Part shown: positions 36,501-58,814 of the stretch, in pieces
How the letters are laid out: every line of letters starts with the position of its first letter
Position numbering within the stretch: position 1 is the first letter of the stretch
Origin: Paraspadella gotoi
Taxonomy: Eukaryota > Chaetognatha
DNA: 64,000 bases
Reading direction: 5' to 3'
Assembly (NCBI GenBank): GCA_051294375.1
Contig: CM119265.1
Span: 9,122,772 to 9,186,771 of the forward strand
Position numbers and translations under genes: made by a program
Notes under the pieces: model-generated
What the model was told of the DNA's origin: nothing
Seen by the model: only the letters and a program-made list of their open reading frames with translations
The model's database searches: none

Positions 36501-37567
36501 TTTTTACTTTTTCCTTATCACCCTCACGAATCACAAAAACAGGCGAAGTAATTGGCACTTCATACAAAAGTCCCATTCTTCTCCTCTCCAACCTCGTCCC
36601 CGGCAAATACGTGTTCCGCCTCAACGTCACCGATCAAGAGGGTCTCTCTGACATCGCCACCACCACCGTGGTCGTCCGACCCAACCCCCACAGCCGCGAA
36701 GTTCTCGAGATCGATCTTCAGGCGGATCTTGCGAGTTTTTCCGAGCACGACAAGGTTAAATTGATCGACGTTCTTCGCCTGCTTCTCCGCCAACCCGAGG
36801 GAGATATCCGCATCGTCGTCCACCACATTTACCAGGATCGCCACACTGGCCGCGTCATTTTCACCTTCCACGTGGAGCTGTGGGCCAAGGAGGTTCGGGA
36901 GATGCTCAAGGGCGCCGCCGTGCTGAAGGAGCTCGAATCCAAGATGCGTATTCGGGGCATCTTCGACGACTTTCCCTTCCCCGTTCTTAAAGTGGACACG
37001 GTAGTCTGCCAGAACAATTGTTCGGGTCACGGGACCTGTAACCTCTTCACCAAGCGCTGCGCCTGCGACCCATTTTGGATGGAAAACTTTTTCAAGGCGC
37101 GACCCTCAGCCGGGGGCTGGCCGGATCTCGGCGAGTCTAACTGCGATTGGTCCGTGCTCTACGTCGTCCTCGTCGTCTTTGCCTCGGTCGCCGTTGTCGC
37201 CTGCCTGGTTTGGACGTGCGTCTGCTGCTGCTGTCGCGGCGGCGGGCGACGCGACGCCTCGAGGCTTTTGACGCCGAAACGGTCCCGCCACCATCGCTAC
37301 GCTCTTCTAGAAAATTTCAGCGGCGGTAGCGGTAGCAGCGGAGGCGGCGTCGCCGACGACCCGTTCGAGATGGCTTCGACTAAGCCGGCGAAAAAACTTC
37401 AGTCGAGCAGCCTCATGATCTCAGAATCGGATCTCTCCTCTGAGGACGAGGAAGAAACGGTCTTCGAAACATCAAAGCTCAACGGGGCCCTCAACCGAAA
37501 GAACTACACTGCTGTAGTCAACGGCGGCCCGATTCGAAATGGCGGCATTAAAGCCTCCAATGCTTGA
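30595..37567 (+). CDS. KIAA0319L: KIAA0319-like PKD-domain membrane protein
   Basis: Type I membrane glycoprotein of the KIAA0319/KIAA0319L family (neuronal migration, axon growth, endosome-Golgi traffic in vertebrates). Model: exons 30595-31845, 35501-36362, 36543-37567, 1045 aa, phases 0 and 1. Domains: signal peptide (about 12-30, LALAFSSFLIILPSLEA), a Cys-rich MANEC-type domain (about 38-130), an EGF-like Cys cluster (about 148-200), a Thr-rich mucin-like stretch (about 250-270), five PKD-type beta-sandwich repeats (about 272-750, each with a (D/T)(A/G)-type ADAG start and a DYxFxLTVTD-like end), a Cys-rich block beginning CQNNCSGHGTCN (about 860) with CDPFWMENFF, a transmembrane helix (about 908-932), a Cys-rich juxtamembrane motif (CVCCCC) and a cytoplasmic tail with acidic serines. 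The CDPFWMENF block is diagnostic. Intron 1 is 3.66 kb and repeat-filled. Confidence 0.93.
32880..33050. repeat. ATTGATG/GATGATA imperfect tandem repeat
   Basis: About 10 imperfect units of TCATTCATTGATGCGATGATA type. A similar start (GATAACCAAATATTGATGTG) appears at 38702-38751 just before an assembly gap, after similar flanking sequence. Confidence 0.6.
33060..34045. repeat. ~1-kb palindromic minisatellite, unit about 20 bp
   Basis: About 45-50 imperfect units of the form GTATGCATACTTTTTTCAAA. Unit boundaries give the perfect palindrome AAAGTATGCATACTTT many times. Unit length varies mostly through the T run (4-8 T) and single-base losses, as expected from slippage. No coding capacity; the apparent open frames are repeat translations. 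Confidence 0.85.
34818..35370. mobile_element. MITE with TACTATCTAGGAAAAA inverted ends
   Basis: 553-bp AT-rich element with terminal inverted repeats: TACTATCTAGGAAAAAAATATAT on the left, shown in full only to 20 bases as TACTATCTAGGAAAAAAATA, and TATACATTTTTCCTAGATAGTA-type sequence on the right. A TA duplication is possible. No transposase; non-autonomous DNA transposon. It ends 130 bp before exon 2. Confidence 0.65.
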
Positions 37568-38088
37568 AATTTTTTTCCTATTTGATCATACGCCCTTTTC
37601 CATTTATTTCCAGTTTCTTGTCCGACAGGCTTCACAAAACTTTTTTTTTGAATTTTTGATTTGGAAGTGCTAATCCGGATCTTTTTGGGTTTTTTTTTGG
37701 ATGCGCCCTGTGATTTTAAAAAACTGTTAAAAATTGCATTTGAACAATCTGATTTTGTGACATTTCGATAACCATCTGGTTAATAATAATTTTTATTAGC
37801 AACTTACCTTCCGTGGTGAAAACTAACGGTTGGAGACTTACTTGGTTGTTAATTCTATGCACATAGTGGCATTTTGTATGTTACCTATTGCCCAATGTCG
37901 ATTAATGGTGATATGAAATTATAAATAGTCATTAGCTACTATTTTTTTTTCTCATTCTCAATAAAACGCATCAAACGGATTTTCTTCGGGATTTTATTTA
38001 TTCGTACAACAGTTTTTGATTTAAATCACACCTTAGCTATTTTTGCTTCGGAACGAATAATTACTAACCATTTCGCTAAGCGTCTCAT
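37568..38088. other. Spacer between two convergent genes
   Basis: 521 bp between the stop codons of the KIAA0319-like gene (+) and the ATPase gene (-). AATAAA at about 37961 on the plus strand is a fair polyadenylation signal for the former. Nothing else is seen. Confidence 0.5.
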
Positions 38089-49132
<11,044 letters not shown>

Positions 49133-50197
49133 GATCAGTTTTTCCGACGCAAAATGCACTGAGTTTTAGTCACGACGGATAATTACTAATCTAGTTGCTC
49201 CCTTCCCAAAAACATGAGTTTCTATTGAGCTTCTGTACCCTGTTAGACTAAATATATCGATTTCTCTTCTTTTTTTCGTTCAGGGGTGCCGTCCTAAAGT
49301 CAGGGAGATGTAAGAAAAAAGCCTTCTTTATCGGCGCCTAGCTGGAGAAAGTTATTCTATATTCGCAGTTTTTAGATGCGTTTTCTTTCAAAAGTTTTTA
49401 AAAAATCTTAGGTGCGGACGATTCTTTGAAATTTTTCGGGACTTTGGAATTAGAAGCCATCGGGAAAAAAGCATTTGAATATTGTTAATTTGATGAAAGG
49501 ATGAATTTGTATGTCAAATCTGATTAGAGTTGCGTCTGTGTAAAATATCTTGCATTAGTAAATCGGCACAAGCAAACCGATTACTTATTTTTGGTTCCAA
49601 CGAAGGAAAAAAGAAAAAAAGTACTAAATTGTTTAACGTTCGGAACCGCGAATAGTTAAAAATATATTGTTTCACAATGATTGAGAAAACTTAATAACTC
49701 TTTAACGATAGTTATAACTGTACAAATTGAGGATTGATTATATTAATGACAAAAACCAATGTAAAAATAAATCATTTTTTATTATTATTGGTTTTACAAA
49801 AGATAGAATTAGAAAGGTCGTCGTGTGTTAATTTTACTAAAAAAAAACAATAGTTATCATTGTTGATTCAACAATGTTGAATCAACAATGTTGAATCAAC
49901 AATGTTGAATCAAGGAAATTACAAAAAAAATTGGATTAAAATTTCCTATCGTCTGGTCGTCTCACGTCACGCTCGTTGTAGCCGCGTTATCAAATAGGCG
50001 ATACCGTGTGCAAACACAAAGACACGAAGCGCAAACACATCAGAAAAAAAAAAATTGATTGCAGGAGAGGTGTTTTGCAGTACCTGAACATATTTTGAAC
50101 CAAATTTCTACATAGTATATGTTTGCAAAAGACAGTGGAATAACGAATTACAATATTAAATTATTATTTATTCGCAGTCAAATTCAGAGAAAAAAAA
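49133..50197. promoter_or_regulatory. Divergent spacer between ATPase and DEG/ENaC starts
   Basis: About 1.06 kb between two divergent start codons; it should contain both promoters. AT-rich, with a 15-bp tandem repeat at 49862-49912. No defined factor site can be supported. Confidence 0.4.
49862..49912. repeat. 15-bp tandem repeat (TTGAATCAACAATG-type)
   Basis: Three to four almost perfect units of AACAATGTTGAATCA. Each unit is itself partly palindromic (TTGATTCAACAATGTTGAATCAA). Confidence 0.8.
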
Positions 50198-50444
50198 ATG
50201 GAGGCAGAGAATTTTTTTGATTCAACTTCGGCGCACGGGTTATGCCGAATCTATCGAGGACCCAAAATCAAACGCGGTGTTTGGATCGTCATATGCGTTT
50301 GCGGTTACGTCGGTCTTTTTGTGTGGACCACTTTTCTTCTGCGGGATTATTTAAGGTTTCGCCTTTTTTTTAATTTAAGAACCATGTGATCTAAAAATGT
50401 CAATTACTTACTAACTCTCTCTATTTGACTGTTTCCTCTCTCTT

Positions 50445-50486
<42 letters not shown>

Positions 50487-51787
50487 GGCCGCATTAGGCG
50501 TTCCAATCAACGTGTCTGTTTACATTCAATACATTCTCTTTCTCTCCAACTGCAGCGAAGACAACGTGAGCAGCTCCATCATTCACGAGGTTCTGGAAGG
50601 CCACTACGACTCCAATCGGACCTTCGTTGCCACGCCCATTTACCCTCGCCCGATCTTTTGCGCTTCTTCCGGAAGCCCGGACTCCTGGCGTCAACTGAAG
50701 CGTCTCCGCATCGTCGCTTGGCAGGAGAGCTACGGAAAGCTGACAGAGACTCTTGGCGAGCCTTTCCGCCTGCGGCCGACGACGTTCTCGAGCGCCTTTC
50801 AAACCGGATACGGCAACAGTGTCATGTACGGTCTCTGTCATCGCATCGATACCGACGGCGACTACTTCGTCGTCATCTGGAACGGCGTTCAAAGCCTCGA
50901 TCTCTTCCTCGTCTTTTCCCGCGAAGAGGACGCCGCCGTCAACTCCGCGCAGCGGATTCGCCTCAATTCTTCCTTCAAGTTTCTCACCGTCGGCGTCTAC
51001 GAAGTCGAACGATTCGAGTTTCTTACTGGATACGAATACACGGACCGCTATCCGGCGGAAGTCTCGGACGGCGCCGCTGGATTCCTGCCTCCCTTCTACG
51101 ACATCAGCCATTGCCAAGACGCCTGTTTCCACCAACGGCGATGGACGTGGCCAAAATGCGCCGGTGACGTCTCTCTTTGGCGCCGTTACGACAAGTTACA
51201 GCGTCTACGCGAGGCGTTGCTGAGCGGCGTGGATTGGCACCGACGGATGAAGGAGATGTGCGCGGCCAACGTCACTGTGTACTATCCATATCAGTACTTG
51301 TGCGATGTGGGCATGTCACCTTTCCCGAGAAAGAGAGATTTCGTGATGTGCAACGAGGTGCATATGGAGTGTCTCCGACTCTGCAAAAGGAACCGGGTCG
51401 AAATGAAATTTCGGTTGAACATCGACAAACGATCCCAGGCTCAGCTCAAAGACGAATCGGTGCAATTTTGATTTGTGGTTCGATAATGTTAACTATTTAT
51501 TGAATAATGATACTTGACCATAGAAACACTTCGAGAACTACACGATGGAGGGAGCGACGGGCATTTGGTTCACGACCTATAACCTGAGGATGACGAAGGT
51601 GAAGCAGAGCAAGAAGACGACCCTGCTCGATCTGATCGGCCTTGTCGGCGGCTACATGGGCCTCCTCATCGGTGCATCCTTCATGACCCTCTGCGAGTTT
51701 CTCGAGTTCTTTCTCGATATTTGTCTGTCGACGATCCACGGCCGACGGAAAACTGTTCGGGCGGCCAATGTAGGGGACGCTCAGTAG
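50198..51787 (+). CDS. DEG/ENaC-family sodium channel subunit, short
   Basis: Trimeric cation channel subunit of the degenerin/ENaC/ASIC superfamily, sensing ligands, protons or force. Model: exons 50198-50355, 50556-51459, 51524-51787, 441 aa, phases 2 and 0. The N-terminus has the family's Ser/Thr-x-His-Gly gating motif (FFDSTSAHGL, 7-16) and M1 (about 27-48). The extracellular domain runs from about 53 to 385, with YPRPIFCASS near the family's FPAVTxC position, N-glycosylation sites and about ten Cys. M2 (about 389-420) has LIGLVGGYMGLLIGAS with the Gly-Ala-Ser selectivity filter at 404-406, then CEFLEFF. Start chosen because ATG directly precedes the motif. An open frame also extends from the CT run at 50453 and reads GVPINVSV, but its only AG would shift the frame; the CTGCAG acceptor at 50555 keeps phase. 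At 441 aa it is shorter than most relatives (500-700). Confidence 0.82.
50453..50481. repeat. (CT)n microsatellite in DEG/ENaC intron 1
   Basis: Pure CT run just upstream of exon 2; it lengthens the pyrimidine tract before the acceptor. Confidence 0.85.
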
Positions 51788-53471
51788 CGAGTCGCGGTTC
51801 TCCAAATTTTTAAAAAAATTTTACATGAATTTTTTTCTGTGTTAAGAAGGCCCTAGAATTAGTTGTTCTATTTCTATCTTTTTTTTTTCTGAAATTATTT
51901 CAAATTTTTTGCTTAATGAAATATGAATGCATCTATCCTGTAATATAAGGACATTATGCTGAGGCGATGCTCTCGCCACTTTTTGAACCAATTAATAAAA
52001 TTAATTTAAAAAAAAAAAAAAAAATTTTGAATTTTTATTTTCTAAAAAAAATTGTTATAAGCTTTTTCTTATCATTTTATATAAAATTTAGTGTAAATTG
52101 AGTAGTATATTTTCAGTGCTTTCTGGTGATAAAGTTTTAATCTTTCTAATGCAACCCGATAAAGACCGATGCCTAACCCTAATTCCTGATATCATGCTTG
52201 AAATAGCAGTCAACCACTCACAGGTGATGTTATTATTTATTTTCAATGTCAGAATAAAACGATTCAACACAAAAATAGACAACACAGCGCCGGGTTTCCT
52301 GCTTATAAATTATATACAGGATAATGTAACAAAGAATTGAATCCGTTAAAATATTGGATGGATAGTGGATACGATTTAAAGAAAACGATATTATACATTG
52401 TATATAGCGTATACGGTCGTATCGCGAAATAGTCCGCTTTCGCTAACCTTGATAGATATTTATATACAAGGAGATCCACTGGTACCGACCTTAAAAAAAT
52501 GGCCACAGCACCCTAAACTTTATGAGGACATGGTCACTTTATATGAATTTGGTACAACCAATATAAAAATTTAAAAATATATTAGTTTAAAGATTTGAAA
52601 TTTTTTCCGGCGGGAAAGAATCTTAATTTTTAAACTCTTTATAGCTTCTTGCCACCAATGGCCGACCTGCTAAAAAACAGGAAGCCCTTGACTTTGTCCA
52701 GCTTATAAAAATATTACAATAGACAAGACCCGCTTTGAATAGCAGAGAGTGAAGTTCAAAGCAGAAAACCGGAACCTCAGAGAATTCGAAAATCAGAAAA
52801 CTTTAAAAAACGATCTGAACTTTGTCTTGTCAAACACCCTGATTTTGCAATAAGATGAGGGTACTCAAAAAAATTTTCATGACTTTTGATTGTTTTGCCA
52901 CGTTAATAATAATTGCATTCAAATTGGTTACTGAGCTATTAAAATTCTTTTGAGGTCGGTCACGGTGGATCTCATTGTAACACAGAAAAGGAAAGAGACG
53001 TACGTCGCCGTAGGACAAAACGATCCAATGAGGAAAAAAAAAATTAAAAAGTAATCGAGGTATATTCGAGGCAGACTTCCTTTTAAAATCGCCTCACAAA
53101 TTTGGGATTTTAGTTTTTGATTTAAAACTGAATGCCTTTTCAGTTTGCTTATATTATATTATATTATAACGAGCAAAATTTTTTTGCATCTTAGAATTAG
53201 ATTAAATATAAAGTTGTGTCAGCGAAACGGATTCGAAGTTATTTGGTAAAGCTACTTATAATCGCCATATCGATCCAACCTTTACTTTAGTACCGTTCAC
53301 TTACATAGGTGGTCCAAAACCGACCACAAAAATAGTTATTGCTGTAGTGATAACATCAAATGTAAAATATCCGTGAATGATACGAATGAACATGACGAAT
53401 TTCTAGATTTCCCGTTTCATTTGCTGTATCCAATTTGTACCCAAAAAAATGTGTTGATTCGATATTCATTT
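51788..53471. other. Spacer with a decayed family-B repeat
   Basis: 3' flank of the DEG/ENaC gene (+) and of the unknown membrane-protein gene (-). A diverged family-B copy lies at about 52540-52720 (TTTGGTACAACCAATATAAA, then a degraded end with GACTTTGTCCAGC). An A run lies at 52008-52023. No gene is seen. Confidence 0.5.
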
Positions 53472-55562
53472 TCAGTATCTCCTCTGCGGTATCGAGGCGA
53501 GCGGTCGGTGATTGTTTTCCCGATTCAATCTGATCTTGGGTCTCTCAACCGTCACGCGCGTCTGCCTCGTCTCGCGACCTAAAGCCGTCCCGTTCTCCGC
53601 CCACATCCTCTCTTCGTCGTCGTTGTCGTCGTCGTAGTCCTCGTCAAACTCCACCTCGATCGTCGGCGGAACGGCGGCGCGCGGATTAGAGTTCGGCGGC
53701 GTCCCTTTTCCCGCCGCCCGCTTGGCGTTCTTGAGATAAACGTCGCCGGGAAAGCAGAGGTTGTTGTTCTGACAACAGAGTACGCGCAGTTTGAGTTTGA
53801 ATCGCTGCACGAGACAATAGACGACGCCGAGGATGACGATGACGACGGTGACGGCGCCCATGAGAAGGACGAGGTGGGAGGAGTCCATGTCCTCGTAAAC
53901 GCAGTTCGGGCCTGAATACAATAGCTTGGAATAGACATGATTTTATGTGTTTTTTTTATGGATTCTTTATGACCCCATTTGTACAACCAAATAGGCATTG
54001 ATTCTAATGTTAATTTCTAAATTTTCTCAGGGAAATTTTGTAAAAAAATTTTCTTAGCTATAAATTATTTAAAAAACTAATACCTGCTAGTGCTATGTCA
54101 TTATTTTGTAAGCCAAAGAGAGAGACAAGAAAGCTTATTTATTAAATGAATGGATAATATTTATATTGGTTGTACCAATTTCATATATATTTAAAAAAAC
54201 TTAATTTTAAAAAGTTATAAAAATTTTTTTTATTATAATGACTTTCTATTCCGACGAACTAATCATATTAGACTTTCTCTTTAACTTAATTCTTTAACTC
54301 TTTAATTTAACTTAACTTAACTTAACTAGTTTAAGTTTAACTGAAAGTTTCGGCGAGCCAACAAGCCAACAAGCCTTGACTTTTGTTTCTGACGAGACTG
54401 AGGACTACTTACAAATTTGCATATGATACAAAATATCATGCGTCCCATATTTTTAATGATTTATTTTAATTTGTAAATTATATATTAATTTAATTTTTAT
54501 AATTATTAAACGTTTTGACATATGTTCACGTAAACTTTATTTTAAAATTAAAAAAATAATAAAATTGCGATCTTTTTCATCGTAAATTTCTAAACATTGT
54601 TTTCGTCAATCTACGTTCCCTTCACGAGCCGTCAAAGGTTATCCTAGATATTATAGGTCATTTTTTCTGTTCCTTTCTATCGCTTCTCGGCCTTTTGGCT
54701 AAGATCAAAGTGTAGTATCTGTTCTTATCAGCTTAATATCTGATACGGTCCGCACTGCGGGCCCAGAATATTAAACTGATTTTTGAGCATCGGAGGAGCG
54801 CTCAGTGCTTGCACGGCCTCCTCCACGGGTCGACCCGGTATTGCAGTACCTCCGGGATTGGCCCACCACCCATTGGGTGGAAATTTAATATAAATATCAC
54901 ATATCATATACAGTTACTAATATTTACCATCTATCTTATTAAGTGTACGATTTATCCATTGTTTCGGATTAATTATACATGATTCATAAAATAGCTGTAC
55001 ATTTTGACTATCGAATAATAGTATTTATAACTTCATATATGCTTTTATCATCTATGTGAATCTCACCTTTGCAACAATTAGTCCCCGAGCAATTGTCGGG
55101 TCCTGGGGCTTTTCCTCTGGATATCACGCCGCGACTCTGACATCCGTTAGGGAATAGGACGAGGAGGAAGACGAAGAACAGGGCGAGGAGGGAAGAGAAC
55201 TTTCCGTCAGCGAAAGCGACGGAGAGGAAGGGCGCGGAGGTGCAGCGGATTATGTGGCGCCGTCTCGGCGAAAGTCGGCGCCGTTTCGGGTGAGTCGATT
55301 TACGAAGAGGCGAAGGATCACGTGACCTCGTCGACGCTTCGGAATCCGTCGACGAAGAATTCCAATAATCCTTCAAAGTCGGGTCCGCGGTTCCGTCTTT
55401 GTTAGGTCGACAACGACGTAGTCTTTGTGTGACCTGGATGACGGTCAAGCGTCGCTGATTATGCAAGCAGAGCTTCGCGTCGGTTCGTCGTGGAAATACG
55501 TTCGTCGTCCGCCGGAGATCGACCTCACGAACGCCAAGAGGCCGCTCCATCGCCGACGGCAT
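53472..55562 (-). CDS. Unrecognised single-pass membrane protein with a small Cys-rich ectodomain
   Basis: I do not recognise the family. Model: exons 55562-55067 and 53911-53472, 311 aa, phase 1. The intron is GT-AG and contains the U2 gene on the other strand. Residues 1-115 are Arg/Ser-rich. A hydrophobic stretch (about 122-140, LLALFFVFLLVLF) looks like a signal peptide or anchor, followed by NGCQSRG. A compact Cys cluster straddles the splice junction (DNCSGTNCCKGPNC), then a second hydrophobic helix (about 177-199) and a basic, Cys-containing cytoplasmic stretch (RFKLKLRVLCCQNNN), with an acidic tail (DEDYDDDNDDEE) at about 255. If translation really starts at a closer, unseen exon, the N-terminal 115 residues are not coding and the protein is a normal type I protein of about 190 aa. 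The splice joins are plausible; the start is weak. Confidence 0.5.
54128..54186 (-). repeat. Family-B fragment
   Basis: Matches the near end of family B in reverse (TTATTTATTAAATGAATGGA through TATTGGTTGTACCAATTTCA). It lies in the intron of the unknown membrane-protein gene. Confidence 0.6.
54679..54868 (+). ncRNA. RNU2: U2 spliceosomal small nuclear RNA
   Basis: Begins ATCGCTTCTCGGCCTTTTGG, the universal U2 5' end, with stem I, the branch-point recognition region TGTAGTATCTG, and stem IIa (TATCAGCTTAATATCTGATA). Stem IIb GGTCCGC/GCGGGCC pairs perfectly. The Sm site is GATTTTTGAG, then stem III, and stem IV CCCGGTATTGCAGTACCTCCGGG is conserved. Compared with other animals the stretch before the branch-site word reads ATCAAAGTGTAG instead of ATCAAGTGTAG, one extra A, and the Sm site lacks one G. 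All paired regions are intact, so it may be functional; a variant or pseudogene copy cannot be excluded. It lies antisense in the intron of the gene at 53472-55562. The 3' end is approximate. Confidence 0.93.
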
Positions 55563-56396
55563 GGTGGCGAAGATGACGACGAATTTAGTGGCAAGAACGT
55601 AGGCGTGGCTTTCGTCGCCACATCCCGGCGTTTATATCGCACGAAGCGATTGGCGGATTCGAAAAATAAGCGAGGCGGCAAAGTCGAATGCGCGCGTAAC
55701 AAAACGCGTAGCAAAAATGACGGCGACCGCTAATTCGATTTTATCGCTTCGGCAAGTTAAAAAAATGAAGTGGGAAAAAAAAATGAAGCCTTCAAAACGG
55801 GGAACGGAGTTGCGAGTTTTAGAACCGTGGTGGATTACGGACTGATCGAGGCTACGAACGAATGCTCCAATGGATTTTTCTGGGAGTTGGTTTGAAAGAC
55901 TTCTGCGCGTGAAACGATTGCGAGAAGGTTGATGCAAAAACGCCGTTTGAATCGCGCGGCGCAAGATGTTCTTTTTTTTGAAATACTGACACTGCCGTTC
56001 GCGTTGACTCGTTGGCTTTTTAGGTTCTGAAAGAAAAATAAAAAAGAGAAAAAAAATAAAAGATTAAAAAAAAAAGGCGGTCGTCATTGAAAAAAACCCA
56101 AATCGACGAACCGTGTGAAAACGGATCCTTTGATAAAAGGCACGCGCGAGAAAGCGAGGGGAAAAATGGGAGAACGAAAGGAAAGAAGGGGAATGAGAGA
56201 AAGAAAGTAAAACATACATACTTATAAAGAGAGAGAGAGAGAGAGAGAGAGAGTGCGATGTATTTGCCGTGAAAAGTAATTATTTTCTCATTAGTCATGT
56301 TTCTGTACTTTTGAATGAATATTTATGGTACAACATTCTTCATTCGACTTTTTAATATACCGCGAGAAGTACATTATTGAGAAGGACAACCAGAGG

Positions 56397-56452
<56 letters not shown>

Positions 56453-57235
56453 CCGAGAGAGACTTCCTCAGTCCCCCGCACTCCTAGAATTTCCTCTCGT
56501 TGAAAAGAAGATATTTACGCACCGTAAAATAAATGGGTAAAATTTATGAGGCGAAAGCAAAGGAAAGCAACGACATTGAGAAGGAAATTTGTATCCTTCG
56601 CCCCAGGGGTCGAGATTATAAGGGGGGGGGCATCCAAAGCAGAGTGTCAGGGGGTTTGGATTCTCTTCCTCAAATTGCTCGTTTAATTCTGGCTCAAAAT
56701 TTATAAAATTTTAACCAATCAAACGATTTAAAATCCAATTCGTTTTAATCCAACGAGATTATCAATCGATGACGATTGTCACGTTTAACGGTTCTTCCAT
56801 GTCGTCAACAACTTAATTGACCATTTCCATTTTCATTTAGCATTGAACACTCACAGAAAATCCATCACAAATTCGAATTTAAAAACCAAAAAAAATCTGA
56901 TCGCGAGAGAGACGTTCGCCGGTTCCCACTTTCTTCCTTCTCATTGATTCTTCTCGTTTATGTTTTTCTTTCTCCCACTTTTAGCTCCGTTGACGTTTTG
57001 CGTCGTTGCGGTTATTGTTTTTCCATGCCATGCCATGCTTTTCCGGGTCCTTCGTTTCGAAACACCATGTCGTTTTTTGTTCGGAGTCAACTCCCGGCCA
57101 ACCGCGTGACGATTCGTCGGGAAAACTTTCCCCAGGGGTATTCTCCCCCCCCCAATGGGTTTCCCCCACGGGGGAATTCGATGTATAATAGTATATATAT
57201 ACCGCTTTCGCGAGTTGTTTTCAGCGTAGTTAAAG
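55563..57235. other. Spacer with GA microsatellites, no supported gene
   Basis: Upstream of the unknown membrane-protein gene. It holds a (GA)n run at 56398-56447 and a shorter one at about 56228-56253. The open frames are low-complexity or antisense to it and unsupported. Confidence 0.5.
56398..56447. repeat. (GA)n microsatellite
   Basis: About 24 nearly pure GA units. Confidence 0.9.
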
Positions 57236-57239
57236 AACC

Positions 57240-58620
57240 CGGGAATCTCTCTCTCTCTCTCTCTCCCCCTCTCCCTCCCTGGAGTCTCGTCTACGAGGTT
57301 TTCTTCGCTGCGGGGAAAAACACCTTTCACGAAAAGTGTTTTTTTATCGCCGTCTTTACGGCGACGACCTCTCTCGTCAAACAATCTTTAGACCTTCTCT
57401 CGGTCGTCCCACTTCTCTCCTCTTATTCTTCTCTTCTCTAGCTTTCTCCTTCTCCTTTCTCCCAATGTCTCCTTCTCTTATTCTCTCTTTTCCTTATTTC
57501 CCCATTCTCTCGCTGTCTTTCCCCACTATTTTTTTTGGTCTGTACTTGTTTCCTTTTCTCCTCCCGTCTTCTCCGAGTCTTCCCATTCTTTTTCTTTTCT
57601 CTTCTCATCCTAAGATATCCCATTTTTTACCTTCTCTTCTTATCTCTTGCCCTCATATTTTTCTGTCTTCTTCCAATCTCTCTTTGACTATTTCCGTTTT
57701 CTTTTTTTTATCTCTTACCCTTCTCTCTTACCCTTCTCTCTTCATCCCTCCTCTCTTCTCTCGATATTCTCATTCCTTCTCTTCTTCTCTCCTTCTCTTC
57801 TTTTCTTCTCTTCTCTCCTCCCGTCCCTCTCCTTTCTCCATATGTCCGATCCCTCCTGCCTAATCACCTTCCCGTCAAACTCACTTCTCTCGATCTCTTT
57901 ACTGGAAAAATAAACTCTTTCAAAACCTTTGGTTTCATCCGGGACTTTTTCCACGACTGCCTCCCCTAGCGCGGCGTCGCGCCTTTTCCCGCCCTCTCTC
58001 GGCCACGTCCTCTTCGTCCGCGTTGGTCCCGGTTTAACGGTCCGAATAAAAAACAAAATGGCCGAGAGTGTATTTTTTTTCCAAAGTACGAGCTTTTTTC
58101 TTTTTCCCCCTCCATTTCTCTCTCCCTCACTTTGTTTTCTCCCTATCCACTTTTTTCAATGTCCATTCTAATTCTAGGGCCTTACCCTCTTTCCATTAGA
58201 TCCAGCCACCATTTTTTTATCTTGTCCAGGGCTCAGTGAGTTTGAATTTTCGTTGTCTTCGATTATTTTTTTTCTCTATCTTTCTTTCTTTCTTTTTTTC
58301 TTTTTTTCTTTTTTTCTTTTTTTCTTTTTTTCTTTCTTTCTTTCTTTTCTTTTTTTTTTTCGTTTCTTTATTTTTTATGTCCTCCTTTTTTTCATACTTT
58401 CTTTCTTACTTTTTTTCTTCACTTCTTTAAAACCTATTTTCCCTTCCTCTTCATTTCCCTGTCTCCATTACTCTCTCCCTCCCTCCTTTCCTCCCTCCTT
58501 CCCTTTCCTTCCTCTTTCTCTCCTTTTTTTCCCGCCAATCTCCGGTCCTCCTTTTTCTTCCCTTTTTTTCTCTCTTCCACTTTGGGCTCATTTTGCCAAG
58601 AAAAAAAGCGATGGAAAAGG
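57240..58620. repeat. Long polypyrimidine tract on the plus strand
   Basis: For most of about 1.4 kb the plus strand is strongly biased to C and T (TCTTCTC, TTCCTTC, TTTCTTT words), broken near 57930-58060 by a more balanced segment. The apparent open frames are Phe/Ser/Leu-rich translations of it and not genes. Such tracts can form triplex DNA. Confidence 0.75.
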
Positions 58621-58651
58621 AAAGGAAGAGGAAATGATGGAAAGTCTCGCC

Positions 58652-58654
<3 letters not shown>

Positions 58655-58739
<85 letters not shown>
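58655..58739. repeat. (CT)n microsatellite
   Basis: About 42 uninterrupted CT units at the right end of the pyrimidine-rich region. Confidence 0.92.
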
Positions 58740-58742
<3 letters not shown>

Positions 58743-58814
58743 GTGTCCATCGTTTTCCTGTTGTCTTTTCTTCTTTTCATTTTATCTCTTTGTTCTTGGG
58801 GGGGGGAAGGGGGG

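Noticed and set aside
50425-50555. Upstream extension of the DEG/ENaC exon 2 frame (Leu-Ser run then GVPINVSV)
   Set aside because: The only AG before GVPINVSV would put it out of phase with exon 1; the CTGCAG acceptor at 50555 fits. Noted as a residual doubt in the findings.
55425-55733. Plus-strand open frame opposite the unknown membrane-protein exon
   Set aside because: Mirror frame of a GC-rich exon; no motif, and it runs against the spliced minus-strand model.
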